From positions 1-64,000 of the forward strand of contig NZ_CAMYKG010000014.1 in assembly GCF_947258925.1 (NCBI RefSeq): a DNA stretch of 64,000 nt, in the 5' to 3' direction. The stretch is from an uncultured Eudoraea sp. GTDB taxonomy: Bacteria; Bacteroidota; Bacteroidia; Flavobacteriales; Flavobacteriaceae. Below, piece after piece: positions 34,274-44,431 of the stretch (positions are counted from its first letter, which is position 1; each line of letters begins with the position of its first letter). Both the position numbers and the translations under genes were made by a program. Under the pieces are notes generated by a model. That model searched no databases. It saw only the letters and a program-made list of their open reading frames with translations, and had not been told where the DNA came from.

Positions 34274-35599
34274 TTATTTTACTTCGTCATAAAATTCATC
34301 CCAATCTTCAATGCGTGGCTTTCCTAATTTTCCAACAGATTTACCAACTACCATGGCAACGGTAGCATCTCCGGTAACATTTATTATAGTCCGGCACATA
34401 TCCAATGGTCTGTCAACCGCAAATATCAAAGCAAGGCCTATTGCCAACTTATCTGATGGAAAACCAATAGACTCCAATACAATAACCAGCATCACCATCC
34501 CTGCTCCCGGCACAGCCGCGGAACCAATAGACGCCAATAAGGCCGTAAGAACTATGGTTAGTTGCCCCGCCAAATTTAAGTCAAATCCCAGGGCCTGAGC
34601 TATAAAAACTGCTGCAACGCCCTGATATAAACTTGTACCATCCATATTAATAGTCGCTCCAACAGGTAGCACAAAACTAGACACTTCTTTGTCTACCCCA
34701 ATATGCTCCTCAACTCTTTCCATAGTTACCGGTAAGGTTGCTGCACTGGAACTGGTAGAAAATGCCAAAAGCTGAGCTGGGCTTATCTCTTTAAGAAACC
34801 AGAAAGGGTTCTTTTTTGTATAAACTGCCACTACAATGCTATAAAATACAATCATTAAAGATAGTCCGAGAACTACTACTCCCGCATACTTTAATAAGGC
34901 ATATAACAAATCTGCATCACCAGATGAAGCCACAACATTGGCTAACAATGCAAAAACTGCAACCGGGGCCGTAAGCATAATTAAATCTACCATTTTCAGA
35001 ACCACATCATTTAAAGAATCGAAAAATTTCTTCAGGGGTCTGGCCCGCTTTTCGCCTATTAACAACATGGAGATCCCCAGAAAAATAGTAAAAAATATCA
35101 CCTGCAGCATCAAGCTATTGTCACTTAAAGCACCAAAAGCATTGTCCGGGACCATATCTTCCAGAAATTGTAATGGTGGGCCTTCTTTCTGTCTCGAAGC
35201 TTCTTCAATTTTTGAAGTTACCCCGGTGTCGGAGGCGTAGGTCTCTGTTAGTTTAGTAATTGTTTCTTCTGAAATGCCTTCGCCAGGCTGCATTATATTC
35301 ACCAGGATAAGACCTATAGTAATCGCGACAATAGTAGTACAAATATAAATGGCTATAGTGCGCAAGCCAATGTTCCGAAATTTAGATATGTCTTTCAAAT
35401 CCGAAATCCCTTTAACCAGGGATGCCAAAATAAGAGGAATTGCAATTAGTTTAAGAAGTTTAACGAAAATGGTGCCAAATGGATTGATCCAGTCCTGAAC
35501 AAAACCACGCCCCCACTCAAGATAGGTCATTGCAAATCCAAAAATAAGCCCCAGGACCATCCCGATCAGGATTTTCCAATGCAACTCCAGTTTCCTCAT
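34274..35599 (-). CDS. Dicarboxylate/amino acid:cation symporter (DAACS family)
   Basis: The 441-residue membrane protein has the GltP/Glt_Ph layout. The serine-rich hairpin AFSTSSSAATLPVTMERVEE lies near residue 285, followed by the NMDGTSLYQGVAAVFIAQ helix (the NMDGT motif) and VPGAGMVMLVIVLESIGFP. RPLDMCRTIINVTGD supplies the substrate-contact Asp, Arg and Asn of helix 8. It should import C4-dicarboxylates, glutamate or aspartate with H+ or Na+. It is divergent from nothing adjacent and monocistronic. Confidence 0.92.
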   Translation of the reverse strand: MRKLELHWKILIGMVLGLIFGFAMTYLEWGRGFVQDWINPFGTIFVKLLKLIAIPLILASLVKGISDLKDISKFRNIGLRTIAIYICTTIVAITIGLILVNIMQPGEGISEETITKLTETYASDTGVTSKIEEASRQKEGPPLQFLEDMVPDNAFGALSDNSLMLQVIFFTIFLGISMLLIGEKRARPLKKFFDSLNDVVLKMVDLIMLTAPVAVFALLANVVASSGDADLLYALLKYAGVVVLGLSLMIVFYSIVVAVYTKKNPFWFLKEISPAQLLAFSTSSSAATLPVTMERVEEHIGVDKEVSSFVLPVGATINMDGTSLYQGVAAVFIAQALGFDLNLAGQLTIVLTALLASIGSAAVPGAGMVMLVIVLESIGFPSDKLAIGLALIFAVDRPLDMCRTIINVTGDATVAMVVGKSVGKLGKPRIEDWDEFYDEVK

Positions 35600-35659
35600 T
35601 TAATATTGTTTAGGTTGGTAAGATAGTATATTGATTGGAAAACCCCTAAAAAAGCAAAT

Positions 35660-36724
35660 TTATAATTTTATGGTTCTGTTTAAGAGCGTAAAATCTGCCA
35701 GCACTAATGCCGCCATAGCCTCAACTATGGGCACTGCCCTGGGCACCACACATGGATCATGCCTGCCCTTACCCTTTGTTTTAACCATATTTCCTTCCTT
35801 GTCAATAGTTTCATAGGGTTGTATAATCGTCGCCACGGGTTTAAAAGCAACATTAAAATAGATATCCATGCCATTGCTGATGCCTCCCTGAACACCACCG
35901 CTATTATTGGTACTGGTACTTCCGTCTGTATTGAATTGGTCATTATGAACGCTTCCCTTCATTTTAACACCTTCAAAACCACTGCCATATTCAAACCCCT
36001 TTACCGCATTAATTGATAACATGGCTTTCCCAAGTTCGGCATGGAGCTTATCAAAAACTGGTTCTCCAAGTCCCACAGGGACATTCTGAATAACGCAACT
36101 TATAATCCCGCCTATAGTGTCCCCTTCTTTACGTACCTCTTTTATATAAGATTCCATCCTGGCCGCTGTTTCCGGATCCGGACATCGTACAGCATTGCTT
36201 TCCGTCTGTTTTAAATCAAGTTCTGAATATGCCTTTTCCAAACGAAGCGATCCAACCTGAGAAACATATGCATTAATACTAATTCCATCTAAGAATTGTT
36301 TAGCAATTGCTCCTGCAACCACTCGACTGGCCGTTTCACGAGCAGAACTCCTGCCTCCTCCCCTATAGTCTCTAAAACCATATTTTTTGTCATATACATA
36401 ATCTGCATGTGAAGGGCGATATGAATCCTTAATATGAGAATAGTCTTTTGATTTTTGGTTGGTGTTGTAAATAGCAAAACCAATGGGCGTACCGGTGGTC
36501 CTACCTTCAAATATACCTGAATAAAAAACCACTTCGTCCGGCTCTTTGCGTTGGGTAACTATAGCCGACTGACCGGGTTTTCTTCTATCCAGTTCATGCT
36601 GTATGGCTTCCAGATCTAAATTAATTCCTGATGGACATCCGTCCAAAACCCCGCCAATCGCTTTGCCGTGTGATTCACCAAATGTAGTGAGCTTAAAAAG
36701 TGTTCCAAACGTATTGCCTGCCAT
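35660..36724 (-). CDS. aroC: Chorismate synthase
   Basis: The 354-residue protein is a complete Aro[20 protein letters not shown] at the start (conserved His), [38 protein letters not shown] with the FMN-contacting residues, and a C-terminal [17 protein letters not shown]. It converts EPSP to chorismate, the last step of the shikimate pathway, using reduced FMN. Length is normal. It has a well-formed promoter upstream and is not clustered with other aro genes. Confidence 0.97.
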   Translation of the reverse strand: MAGNTFGTLFKLTTFGESHGKAIGGVLDGCPSGINLDLEAIQHELDRRKPGQSAIVTQRKEPDEVVFYSGIFEGRTTGTPIGFAIYNTNQKSKDYSHIKDSYRPSHADYVYDKKYGFRDYRGGGRSSARETASRVVAGAIAKQFLDGISINAYVSQVGSLRLEKAYSELDLKQTESNAVRCPDPETAARMESYIKEVRKEGDTIGGIISCVIQNVPVGLGEPVFDKLHAELGKAMLSINAVKGFEYGSGFEGVKMKGSVHNDQFNTDGSTSTNNSGGVQGGISNGMDIYFNVAFKPVATIIQPYETIDKEGNMVKTKGKGRHDPCVVPRAVPIVEAMAALVLADFTLLNRTIKL

Positions 36725-36781
36725 AAGTTAAAGGTCTTTCTGGTATTCTTCGTGGAGTATAATCTTTCATTATATCCAGGT

Positions 36782-36812
36782 CAAAGATAGATTTTAAATA
36801 ACGGGAAACCAA
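36782..36812 (-). promoter_or_regulatory. Promoter of aroC
   Basis: On the minus strand TTG (36812-36810) and TATCTTTG (36789-36782) are separated by 20 bases, matching the Bacteroidota consensus. The start site would give a leader of about 50 bases. Confidence 0.7.
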
Positions 36813-36925
36813 AATGGAGGTTTGCTTAATATTTAGGTAACAATTGACAGAAATTTCACTCAACATTTAACCTTAACCTTATCTAATATTGATCAAGACT
36901 TAAAACCTGAATCGTATGGTAAGAC

Positions 36926-36933
36926 TAATTTTG
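36926..36933 (+). promoter_or_regulatory. Candidate -7 box for the LpxH-like gene
   Basis: TAATTTTG matches TAnnTTTG and lies 22 bases before the TTG start codon at 36956. No -33 TTG at the proper distance. Confidence 0.4.
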
Positions 36934-36955
36934 TACCGGTACTAAATATTTCACC

Positions 36956-37801
36956 TTGAAAAAAAGAAAAATAGATATTGTTGTAATTTCAGATGTGCAT
37001 TTGGGTACTGCAAGATGTCGTGCAGAAGAACTGCTGGCTTATTTAAGCAGTATAAAACCAAAAAAACTGATTCTGAACGGAGATATCGTAGATATTGGAC
37101 AATTGAATAGAAATTTTTTTCCAGCCTCACACCTAAATATTCTTAAGAAACTCATCAACATGGCATCTAAGGGCACTGAAGTCCTATATATCACAGGGGA
37201 TCGTGACAGAGGCTTGCGAAAGTTTAGGAATTCATCAATTAGAAATATTAGTATCCAAGACAATTTGGTTCTGGAATTAGACGGAAAAAAAACCTGGTTT
37301 TTTCATGGAGATATGCTTGATTTTTCCCTGAAATATGCGAAATGGATGGCAAAACTGGGACGCGTTGGATATAGCCTCTCAGGCCAATTGAATAACCTGG
37401 TGAATTTCATCTTTGCACAATTCGGTAAAGAAACAAACTCCCTGGAGAAAGAAATTAAAAATAATTCAATAAATGCCGGGAAGCATATTAAAAATTTTGA
37501 AAAAACGGTTGCCGAGATAGCCATATCAAATGGTTATGATTATGTGGTCTGTGGGCATATCCAAAAATCGAGGAAAGAGATGGTTCAAACTCAAAAAGGC
37601 AGCTGTACCTACCTGAATTCAGGTGATTGGGTTAAAAATCTTACCGCCTTGGAATATAGTTTTAAGAGATGGAAGATATATAATTACTGCCACGATAAAC
37701 TCTTACCGTTTTTTGCAGATGAAGAATTGAAATCACTGGATTTGCATGAGCTGATCAACACTCTTGAATCAAAAAAATCGCGCAAACGATATTCAAAGTA
37801 A
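36956..37801 (+). CDS. LpxH-like calcineurin-type phosphoesterase with altered GNH motif
   Basis: The 281-residue protein resembles UDP-2,3-diacylglucosamine diphosphatase homologues. Metal motifs present are D-x-H (Asp13, His15 in ISDVHLG), GD (Asp43 in NGDIVD), His118 (FFHGD) and GHI (His201). The usual GNH(D/E) motif reads GDRD (81-84): the metal-binding Asn and the catalytic His are replaced. Activity may be reduced, shifted or lost. The start codon is TTG; no ATG is in range. It stands alone. LpxH makes lipid X in lipid A synthesis; whether this protein does so is uncertain. Confidence 0.75.
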   Translation: MKKRKIDIVVISDVHLGTARCRAEELLAYLSSIKPKKLILNGDIVDIGQLNRNFFPASHLNILKKLINMASKGTEVLYITGDRDRGLRKFRNSSIRNISIQDNLVLELDGKKTWFFHGDMLDFSLKYAKWMAKLGRVGYSLSGQLNNLVNFIFAQFGKETNSLEKEIKNNSINAGKHIKNFEKTVAEIAISNGYDYVVCGHIQKSRKEMVQTQKGSCTYLNSGDWVKNLTALEYSFKRWKIYNYCHDKLLPFFADEELKSLDLHELINTLESKKSRKRYSK

Positions 37802-37813
37802 AAGTAAGAGCAA

Positions 37814-40729
37814 TCATGTAACGTTCATCGCATTTTTTAAAATAGTTACCGGATGCTGCGCTATGCGCTTTGTCCCATCGGCAATTTGATGCCTGCAACT
37901 TGTTCCATTTGCTGCAATGATTACGTTTTCATCAGATTTACGTATGGATGGAAAGAGCTTTAACTCGCCTATTTGCATACTAGTTTTATAATGTTCTTTT
38001 TCATAACCAAAAGACCCCGCCATTCCACAGCAGCCTGAAGCTATTATGCTAACACTGTAGTTTTCAGGAAGATTTAATATGTCAAAAGTTACTTTTTGAT
38101 CAGATAAGGCCTTTTGATGGCAGTGATTGTGAATTTTAATTGTGGCGGCCGATGTGGTGAATTGTTCCTTCATTATTGCCCCATTTTTAATCTCATTCGA
38201 CAAAAATTCTTCAATAAGAAAAGTATGATCTGCAATCGCGTTAACTATCTCAGTATCTAAGTGAAATCTTTTGTATTCATCCCTGAAAGTTAGGATTGCG
38301 GAAGGTTCAATACCCAGAATTGGTACCCCTCTCCTGGCATAGTCATGCAACGGTCCGATATTTTTTTCTGCCAGCTTTTTAGCCTCCTTTAAAAAACCTT
38401 TTGAAATGAGTGCCCTTCCACTTTCACCCTGAAAAAGATGTACATCATACCCTAATCCCAGCAACAAATCAATAGCATCTTTTCCTACAGCGGTATCCAT
38501 ATACCTGGTGAATTCATCAATGAATAAAAGCACTTCTTTTTCCTTGGTAACTGATTGTTTTTTAGTATTTTGAAGATGTTTTACTAAATTATAATTTGAA
38601 ACGTTTGGTAAGGTTCTTTCCAGGGCAATTCCTGAAATAATTTTTATTGGAGAACTAAGTAGCCTGGAATTATAAATCGTATTTGTTATTTTGGGAAATA
38701 TGCTTCCTATAGCATTCAATCTGGTATTATGAGCAAATATCTTATTTCTAATTGCATACCCTCTGGATTCCTGGTATTGAAATAAAAATTCTGATTTTAG
38801 GGTAGAAACGTCAACATTACTGGGGCATTCAGATGCACAAGCTTTGCAACTTAGGCAGAGATCAAAGACGTCTTTTAGTTCTTCTGAATCAAAACGGTTT
38901 TTTTCAACGGAATTTGTGAGTACTTCGCGAAGCACATTAGCTCTCCCCCTTGTCGTATCTTTTTCATTTTTTGTCGCTTGATAACTAGGGCACATCCCCC
39001 CCGGGGCCTTATGGGTTTTTCTGCAATCCCCGCTCCCATTACATTTTTCTGCGGCTTTTAATATTCCCTCACTGTCGGAAAAGTCAAAAAGCGTTTTGAT
39101 ATCGGGTTCATGCCTGTCAATTTCATACCTCAAAGCTTCATCCATTCGATAGGCATCTACAATTTTGCCAGGATTAAAAATATGATCGGGATCAAAATAT
39201 GATTTTATTCTGGTTAACAACTTATAATTGTCATCACCTAGCATCATAGGTATGAATTCTGCCCTTACAATACCATCCCCATGCTCCCCGCTGAAGGATC
39301 CACCATATTTTTTTGTTAGTTTGGCCACATCAGTTGTTATAAGCCTGAACAGGGAAACATCTTCCGCTTTTTTTAAATTAAGGATGGGTCTTAAATGTAA
39401 CTCCCCTGCCCCTGCGTGCGCATAATAAACTGCCTCCTGACCATAGGATTTCATAATCTCGGTAAATTCACCAATGAAATCTTTTAAATCGTTCAGAGCT
39501 ACCGCCGTGTCCTCAATACATGCTACGGCCTTCCGGTCTCCTACCATATTCCCTAACAGGCCCAGACCAGCTTTCCTCAGTGCAATGGCCTTGTTTATAT
39601 CAGCACCTCTAAGAATAGGATTTGCATAACTTAGTCCCGAACTTTCAATCGTCTTAATAAGTTCTTGTAATTTGCGCTCAAGACCTTCTTTGGTATCATC
39701 TTTTAATTCCAACATCAGCAGTGCTGCCGGATCACCTTCAACAAAAAATCGATTCGACAATTGTTCCCTATTGTTTTTTGTGCAATCCAGGATAACTTTA
39801 TCCATCATCTCGCACAAATACAAATTATGATGCATTACAGGAGCCACATCCTGCAGACAACTTTCCAGATCTTTATAATGAGTAACTACCATAGCAGCGT
39901 TTCGCGGTGGAATATCATCTAATTGCAAAGTAATTTCCGTTGTAAAAGCCAGAGTTCCTTCACTTCCGCTAAGTAGTTTACAAAGATTAACCTCCTCTTC
40001 AATACCACCGAAAAGCTTAGTGCGCAATAGTTCGTCTACCGCATATCCTGTATTTCTCCTATGAATACCCTCTTTAGGAAATTCTTCTTTAATCTGTTGT
40101 TGTACATTTTTGTTCTGTAATTCCCTATGCAATTCCCTGTAGATAGTTCCTTCCAGGGTATTCAATTCCATTTTTTTTCTGTATTCCGAAGGCGTTATTG
40201 ATTCAAAGGTTGCCTGTGAGCCATCTGAGAGTATGGCCTTTAAAGAAATCACTTTATCTCGCGTTACCCCGTATTGAATTGAGGTTGTACCACTGGAGTT
40301 ATTACCCACCATTCCCCCAATCATACATCGGTTTGAGGTAGATGTATTTGGACCGAAGAACAAACCAGAGTCTTTCAGATATTGATTTAGTTCATCCCTG
40401 ATAACACCCGGTTGAACCTTGACGGTTTTCTTTTCAGTATCTAACTTAAGAATTTTGGTATGATGCCTGGAAACGTCAACAACAATACCTTCCCCAACGC
40501 ATTGTCCGGCTAATGAGGTACCGGCGGTTCGGGGAATTAATCCGACATGCTGTTCCCTCGCAAAAAGTATCAATTTAACAATATCATCTTCATCTTTGGG
40601 GAAAGCAACAGCGATTGGCTCTTTTCTATAGACCGAGGCATCAGTTGCATAAAGTGCTTTGGACAGTTTATCAAATTGCAAACTTCCGCTGAGGGAATTT
40701 CGTAAGCTTATTAAAAGATTTTTATCCAA
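37814..40729 (-). CDS. FAD-linked dehydrogenase fused to an Fe-S/CCG domain (D-lactate/glycolate-type)
   Basis: The 971-residue protein starts with an FAD_binding_4 domain (LIPRTAGTSLAGQCVGEGIVVDVSRH) and an FAD-oxidase C domain (FSGEHGDGIVRAEF). Next come a cysteine region (CNGSGDCRKTHKAPGGMCPSY), a 4Fe-4S motif CLSCKACASECPSNV near residue 620, and a C-terminal CCG domain (ASGCCGMAGSFG). This matches D-lactate or 2-hydroxyacid dehydrogenases that pass electrons to quinone. The substrate is inferred from family. The start is TTG at 40729; the first internal ATG lies much later. No transporter is adjacent. Confidence 0.88.
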   Translation of the reverse strand: MDKNLLISLRNSLSGSLQFDKLSKALYATDASVYRKEPIAVAFPKDEDDIVKLILFAREQHVGLIPRTAGTSLAGQCVGEGIVVDVSRHHTKILKLDTEKKTVKVQPGVIRDELNQYLKDSGLFFGPNTSTSNRCMIGGMVGNNSSGTTSIQYGVTRDKVISLKAILSDGSQATFESITPSEYRKKMELNTLEGTIYRELHRELQNKNVQQQIKEEFPKEGIHRRNTGYAVDELLRTKLFGGIEEEVNLCKLLSGSEGTLAFTTEITLQLDDIPPRNAAMVVTHYKDLESCLQDVAPVMHHNLYLCEMMDKVILDCTKNNREQLSNRFFVEGDPAALLMLELKDDTKEGLERKLQELIKTIESSGLSYANPILRGADINKAIALRKAGLGLLGNMVGDRKAVACIEDTAVALNDLKDFIGEFTEIMKSYGQEAVYYAHAGAGELHLRPILNLKKAEDVSLFRLITTDVAKLTKKYGGSFSGEHGDGIVRAEFIPMMLGDDNYKLLTRIKSYFDPDHIFNPGKIVDAYRMDEALRYEIDRHEPDIKTLFDFSDSEGILKAAEKCNGSGDCRKTHKAPGGMCPSYQATKNEKDTTRGRANVLREVLTNSVEKNRFDSEELKDVFDLCLSCKACASECPSNVDVSTLKSEFLFQYQESRGYAIRNKIFAHNTRLNAIGSIFPKITNTIYNSRLLSSPIKIISGIALERTLPNVSNYNLVKHLQNTKKQSVTKEKEVLLFIDEFTRYMDTAVGKDAIDLLLGLGYDVHLFQGESGRALISKGFLKEAKKLAEKNIGPLHDYARRGVPILGIEPSAILTFRDEYKRFHLDTEIVNAIADHTFLIEEFLSNEIKNGAIMKEQFTTSAATIKIHNHCHQKALSDQKVTFDILNLPENYSVSIIASGCCGMAGSFGYEKEHYKTSMQIGELKLFPSIRKSDENVIIAANGTSCRHQIADGTKRIAQHPVTILKNAMNVT

Positions 40730-40821
40730 TCCAAAACAATTTTAAGTGCGAAATTAAGTTTTAAATAGCTGAGAGCCTTTTTTTTGATTCGCAATTTAAA
40801 CCTAAGCTAAAATCAGAACAT

Positions 40822-41334
40822 ATGAAAATTTTAAATTCTGTTTTACTAATCACCCTTTTATTTTCAGTTACTGCAAGTTCACAGGATATTTCAGATAATG
40901 CACTGGGGCTTCGTCTTGGCGACAGTGATGGATTTGGTGCAGAAATTTCATATCAAAGGCTATTGAGCAGATATCACAGACTTGAACTTAATCTGGGCTG
41001 GAGAGATAGCCGGGAGTTTGATGCCATAAAAGTTTCAGGCCTTTATCAATGGGTGAGGCATATTGATGGTAATTTTAACTGGTATTATGGAGCAGGTGCC
41101 GGATTGGGAAGCGCCAGTTTTGAACCTGTTCCGGGAAATGGAACTACGGAACCATTTACCCCTGATGGAGGCTTTTTCGCGTTTATAGCTGGTACAGTGG
41201 GAGTCGAATATAATTTCGACATCCCCCTCTTGTTATCACTCGATATAAGACCTGAACTTGGCCTGATAGGGTACAATGATTTCTCAGATAATTTTGACTT
41301 TGATATTGCCCTCGGAATTCGATATCAGTTTTAA
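40822..41334 (+). CDS. Small outer-membrane beta-barrel protein
   Basis: The 170-residue protein has a signal peptide (LITLLFSVTASSQ) and alternating aromatic/glycine strands: GAEISYQRLL, HRLELNLGWRDS, FNWYYGAGAGLGSASF, VGVEYNFDIP and a final LGIRYQF. The C-terminal Phe with alternating pattern is the usual barrel-insertion signal. It would form about an 8-stranded barrel. A terminator follows. Function unknown. Confidence 0.75.
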   Translation: MKILNSVLLITLLFSVTASSQDISDNALGLRLGDSDGFGAEISYQRLLSRYHRLELNLGWRDSREFDAIKVSGLYQWVRHIDGNFNWYYGAGAGLGSASFEPVPGNGTTEPFTPDGGFFAFIAGTVGVEYNFDIPLLLSLDIRPELGLIGYNDFSDNFDFDIALGIRYQF

Positions 41335-41356
41335 AATCCCCACTTTAGACTTTTCT

Positions 41357-41392
41357 GTCCTTAACACAACCTTATGTCCAAGGACTTTTTTT
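41357..41392 (+). terminator. Terminator after the small barrel gene
   Basis: GTCCTT (41357-41362) pairs with AAGGAC (41380-41385) around a 17-base loop, followed by seven T. Confidence 0.65.
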
Positions 41393-41409
41393 ATTCTCCT
41401 TTATATAAG

Positions 41410-41417
41410 TACCTTTG
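41410..41417 (+). promoter_or_regulatory. Candidate -7 box for the DUF4369-TlpA gene
   Basis: TACCTTTG matches TAnnTTTG, 20 bases before the ATG at 41438. No -33 TTG. Confidence 0.45.
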
Positions 41418-41437
41418 CCCTGCTTATTTAAAAAACA

Positions 41438-42544
41438 ATGAAAAAATACATTTTTACAGCATTGCTATCAGGGATACTTGTAGCATGTAACACAACTCCG
41501 GAGGGCTATAAACTGGAAGGTACTTTAACTGGTGAATTGGAAAACGGAACACAGGTCTTCCTTAAAAAAACCGATGAAACTAATCAGTTAGTTGAAGTAG
41601 ACACTACCACGCTGGAAAACGGTCAGTTTACATTTACAGGTACTTCTGATCTCCCTGAGCTTCATTATATCCTAATCAACAGGGTGCGAGGTAATATTCC
41701 GGTGGTTCTTGAAAACGGATCGATTGAAGTTAAAGCTCAAAAAGACAGCCTTGCTTTCGCCGGAATGAAAGGGACTCTACAAAATGACCTTTTTGCCGAT
41801 TTTCTTGAAGAATCAAGAGGATTATCAGGAAGGGCTCAGTCTATGTCCAACGAAATGAGAAATGCTACGGCAATGCAAGATACCGCAGCTATGACTTCTT
41901 TAAGGGATGAGTACTTCGAATTGCAGGAAGAAGCCAAGACATTTGAAGTCAGATTTACCAAAGAACATCCTGAAGCCCTTATTTCGGCTTTAATCATTGA
42001 AAAGGTAATGGCAACCAAGGGACTGCCTGAGAATGAGATTAAGGAACTTTATGAAGCCCTTACCCCTACTATCAAGGAAACTGTTGTTGGACAACGCATA
42101 AAAGACAAACTTGAGAAACTTACAACAACTTCAATTGGTTCTAAAGCCCCTAATTTTTCAGCTCCTACTCCTTCGGGTGATGAATTGGCATTGAATGATG
42201 TTTTAGGAAAAGTGACAATTGTAGATTTTTGGGCAGCCTGGTGCAAACCCTGCAGGGCGGAAAACCCAAATGTGGTAAAAATATATAATAAATATCATGA
42301 AAAAGGCCTGAATATTCTTGGGGTTTCATTGGACAGAAGGGCTGAGGACTGGACCAAGGCTATTGAGGATGACGGCTTGGTTTGGAACCATGTATCCAAT
42401 GTTCAATATTTTGATGAAATTGCCGAACTCTACAATGTAAAGGCTATTCCTGCAACATTCATTTTGGATGAAAATGGAGTGATCATTGCAAAAGATTTAA
42501 GAGGTATGGCATTAGAAAATAAAATTAGCGAACTACTTCAATAA
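41438..42544 (+). CDS. TlpA-family lipoprotein with N-terminal DUF4369 domain
   Basis: The 368-residue lipoprotein has lipobox LVACN (Cys16), an N-terminal beta-rich DUF4369-like domain (about 24-120) and a helical linker. The C-terminal thioredoxin domain has DFWAAWCKPCRAENP and the cis-Pro loop KAIPATFILDENG. This order is common among Bacteroidota envelope thioredoxins that reduce exported proteins such as cytochromes. It is followed by a strong bidirectional terminator. A second TlpA without DUF4369 is at 3.2 kb. Confidence 0.9.
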   Translation: MKKYIFTALLSGILVACNTTPEGYKLEGTLTGELENGTQVFLKKTDETNQLVEVDTTTLENGQFTFTGTSDLPELHYILINRVRGNIPVVLENGSIEVKAQKDSLAFAGMKGTLQNDLFADFLEESRGLSGRAQSMSNEMRNATAMQDTAAMTSLRDEYFELQEEAKTFEVRFTKEHPEALISALIIEKVMATKGLPENEIKELYEALTPTIKETVVGQRIKDKLEKLTTTSIGSKAPNFSAPTPSGDELALNDVLGKVTIVDFWAAWCKPCRAENPNVVKIYNKYHEKGLNILGVSLDRRAEDWTKAIEDDGLVWNHVSNVQYFDEIAELYNVKAIPATFILDENGVIIAKDLRGMALENKISELLQ

Positions 42545-42563
42545 AAGGAAGTTCTTAACAATA

Positions 42564-42599
42564 AAAAAACCCTGATGCCTAATGCATCAGGGTTTTTTT
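42564..42599. terminator. Strong bidirectional terminator
   Basis: CCCTGATGC (42570-42578) pairs perfectly with GCATCAGGG (42584-42592) around a 5-base loop, with an A-run on one side and a T-run on the other. It sits between convergent genes and can serve both. Confidence 0.9.
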
Positions 42600-42616
42600 A
42601 TACATTCTATTAGATC

Positions 42617-44266
42617 TTAAAACTTATTCTGCACATCGTCGAAATCACCGGCGATCGTAACATCATCTCCGATTTTAACCTCGCCAAAAATATTGACTAC
42701 AGAGTCAGAGCCAATGAATTCTATAGTGGATCCATCTTTTAAGTCTAAATCACCATAAATAGTAAGATTTCCTTCTATCCGTAAGGTTGCACCTTCTTCA
42801 ATTTTAATTTCTTTCCTTTTCCTATTCCTGCCTACCAACAAATTACCATTCATTTCTAGAAGGCCACTATCTTTTTTTATATCCACATCATTGATTACTG
42901 TCCAGGAACCGCACATCAATAGGGATCCACTCACTTGGATTGAATTAAATCTCTTTGCTCCTCTAAAAGCACTATCTTGCCCTTCATTGATAACTAGTTT
43001 ACTTGTACCATTATATTCTTCGAGTGTTGCACAAGTGGCAGCTAAGCTTTGCGACAATCTATTTAGTTTTATAATTTGTAAACCTTCTGCTCCTGAAGCA
43101 GCGAAAACATAATCCCCTTTAGATTGGACATAATTAACCGAGCCATTAATTTGTATTACCCCATAAGGTGCAGCACTAGGTCCCCTATCTTCGGATAACG
43201 AAAGCCCGGCACCACCATTGGCCATTAATATAATATCCTTGTTAAAAGCAACTGCGTTATTAACCACATCTCCTGTCGCCGTATTATTGGGATCAATACT
43301 TATGGGTATATATTGCAGACGGGTTCCGGAATCATAAGAATATAATCCAACTCCTTTACTTCCTTCCGCTACAACAATTTTATCTTCTACAAAATCAACC
43401 GTTCTTTTGGTATATGCCCCAAAATCTGAATTGATCGGAATTTCTTTTTTGATCTTTAAATTATCATCCAGAATGCGCAATCCAAATCCGGCATCTAACA
43501 AGGCCACTTTATTATTGTCGAACGCCAGTGACCGTAGGTCAGAAAATAATTCTTCCCTTTTAACATCAAAATCTTTTGTATCATATATGGTTACAGATCC
43601 ATCTTTTCCACTGGAAACATAAACTTCATTACCATCTACATGTACATCTGTTGCATTGTCACCAGGCTGGTATCCATAAAGTATACCAGCACCTAAATCC
43701 ATTGTGCCTCCGCCATTGATTCGTATTTTAGTAACAAAAGAACTGGACGAAGCGGTAAAAGATGCTTCCTTATTCAGACCTCCAACTGCATATAAATATC
43801 CATCTGAATATTGTAATGAGTTAATATCTGAATTTAAATAGATGAGTCGTGAGGTTACCACCGGATTGTGAGGATCAGCTATATTTACAATGTCGATAGC
43901 TCCATAGTAATCTTCTCCGGCTAAATTATAAGAAACATAAGCATAATCTCCGTCAACATCGACATGAGAGGCAGTCAAATCAGCACTCCCTCCAATGCTT
44001 GGCGGACTCACCTGAGCCACAAGTGTAATAGGATAATCCCCTGCTTCATCAGCTTTAGCAGCCGAGAATTTTTTATTTGAATTAAGTTCATCTTCAAAAA
44101 TATCCAGCACACCGGAATTTTCGAAATTAATGCTACCACTTAACTTTACTAAATCATTTTCTAGAATGAGGTTCTCCTGTTGTTCATCAACGAATACAGT
44201 AGTTTCGTCATCACAGGATATAAAAATGGCCATTGAAGCCATAAGTAAATAGGGGACTCTTTTCAT
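42617..44266 (-). CDS. Lipoprotein with LVIVD-like beta-propeller and C-terminal beta-helix
   Basis: From the ATG at 44266 the product of about 549 residues has lipobox IFISCD. The middle region (about 75-430) holds repeated strands of about 45 residues, such as YAYVSYNLAG, YLYAVGGLN, EVYVSSGKDGSVTIYD and YVFAASGAEGLQIIKL, like LVIVD/YVTN propellers. The C-terminal 120 residues are short parallel strands (SGSLLMCGSW, GNLLVGR, GNLTIYGDLDL, GEVKIGDDVTIAGD) resembling a bactofilin-like or right-handed beta-helix. Probably a cell-surface or periplasmic binding protein. Function unknown. Confidence 0.7.
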   Translation of the reverse strand: MKRVPYLLMASMAIFISCDDETTVFVDEQQENLILENDLVKLSGSINFENSGVLDIFEDELNSNKKFSAAKADEAGDYPITLVAQVSPPSIGGSADLTASHVDVDGDYAYVSYNLAGEDYYGAIDIVNIADPHNPVVTSRLIYLNSDINSLQYSDGYLYAVGGLNKEASFTASSSSFVTKIRINGGGTMDLGAGILYGYQPGDNATDVHVDGNEVYVSSGKDGSVTIYDTKDFDVKREELFSDLRSLAFDNNKVALLDAGFGLRILDDNLKIKKEIPINSDFGAYTKRTVDFVEDKIVVAEGSKGVGLYSYDSGTRLQYIPISIDPNNTATGDVVNNAVAFNKDIILMANGGAGLSLSEDRGPSAAPYGVIQINGSVNYVQSKGDYVFAASGAEGLQIIKLNRLSQSLAATCATLEEYNGTSKLVINEGQDSAFRGAKRFNSIQVSGSLLMCGSWTVINDVDIKKDSGLLEMNGNLLVGRNRKRKEIKIEEGATLRIEGNLTIYGDLDLKDGSTIEFIGSDSVVNIFGEVKIGDDVTIAGDFDDVQNKF

Positions 44267-44431
44267 CATAAGTAGGTTATTCAATCTAATTTGGGTAATT
44301 AGTAAACGGCAAAGTAACCTAATTGGTATATAAACTGTACTTTTTTTCGTTCAAACGTAGGATTTGATCGATTATAAACTTGTTTATTCTGATGTATTAT
44401 TTAGGTTTTTTCTTACTAAAATTCTATTTTA

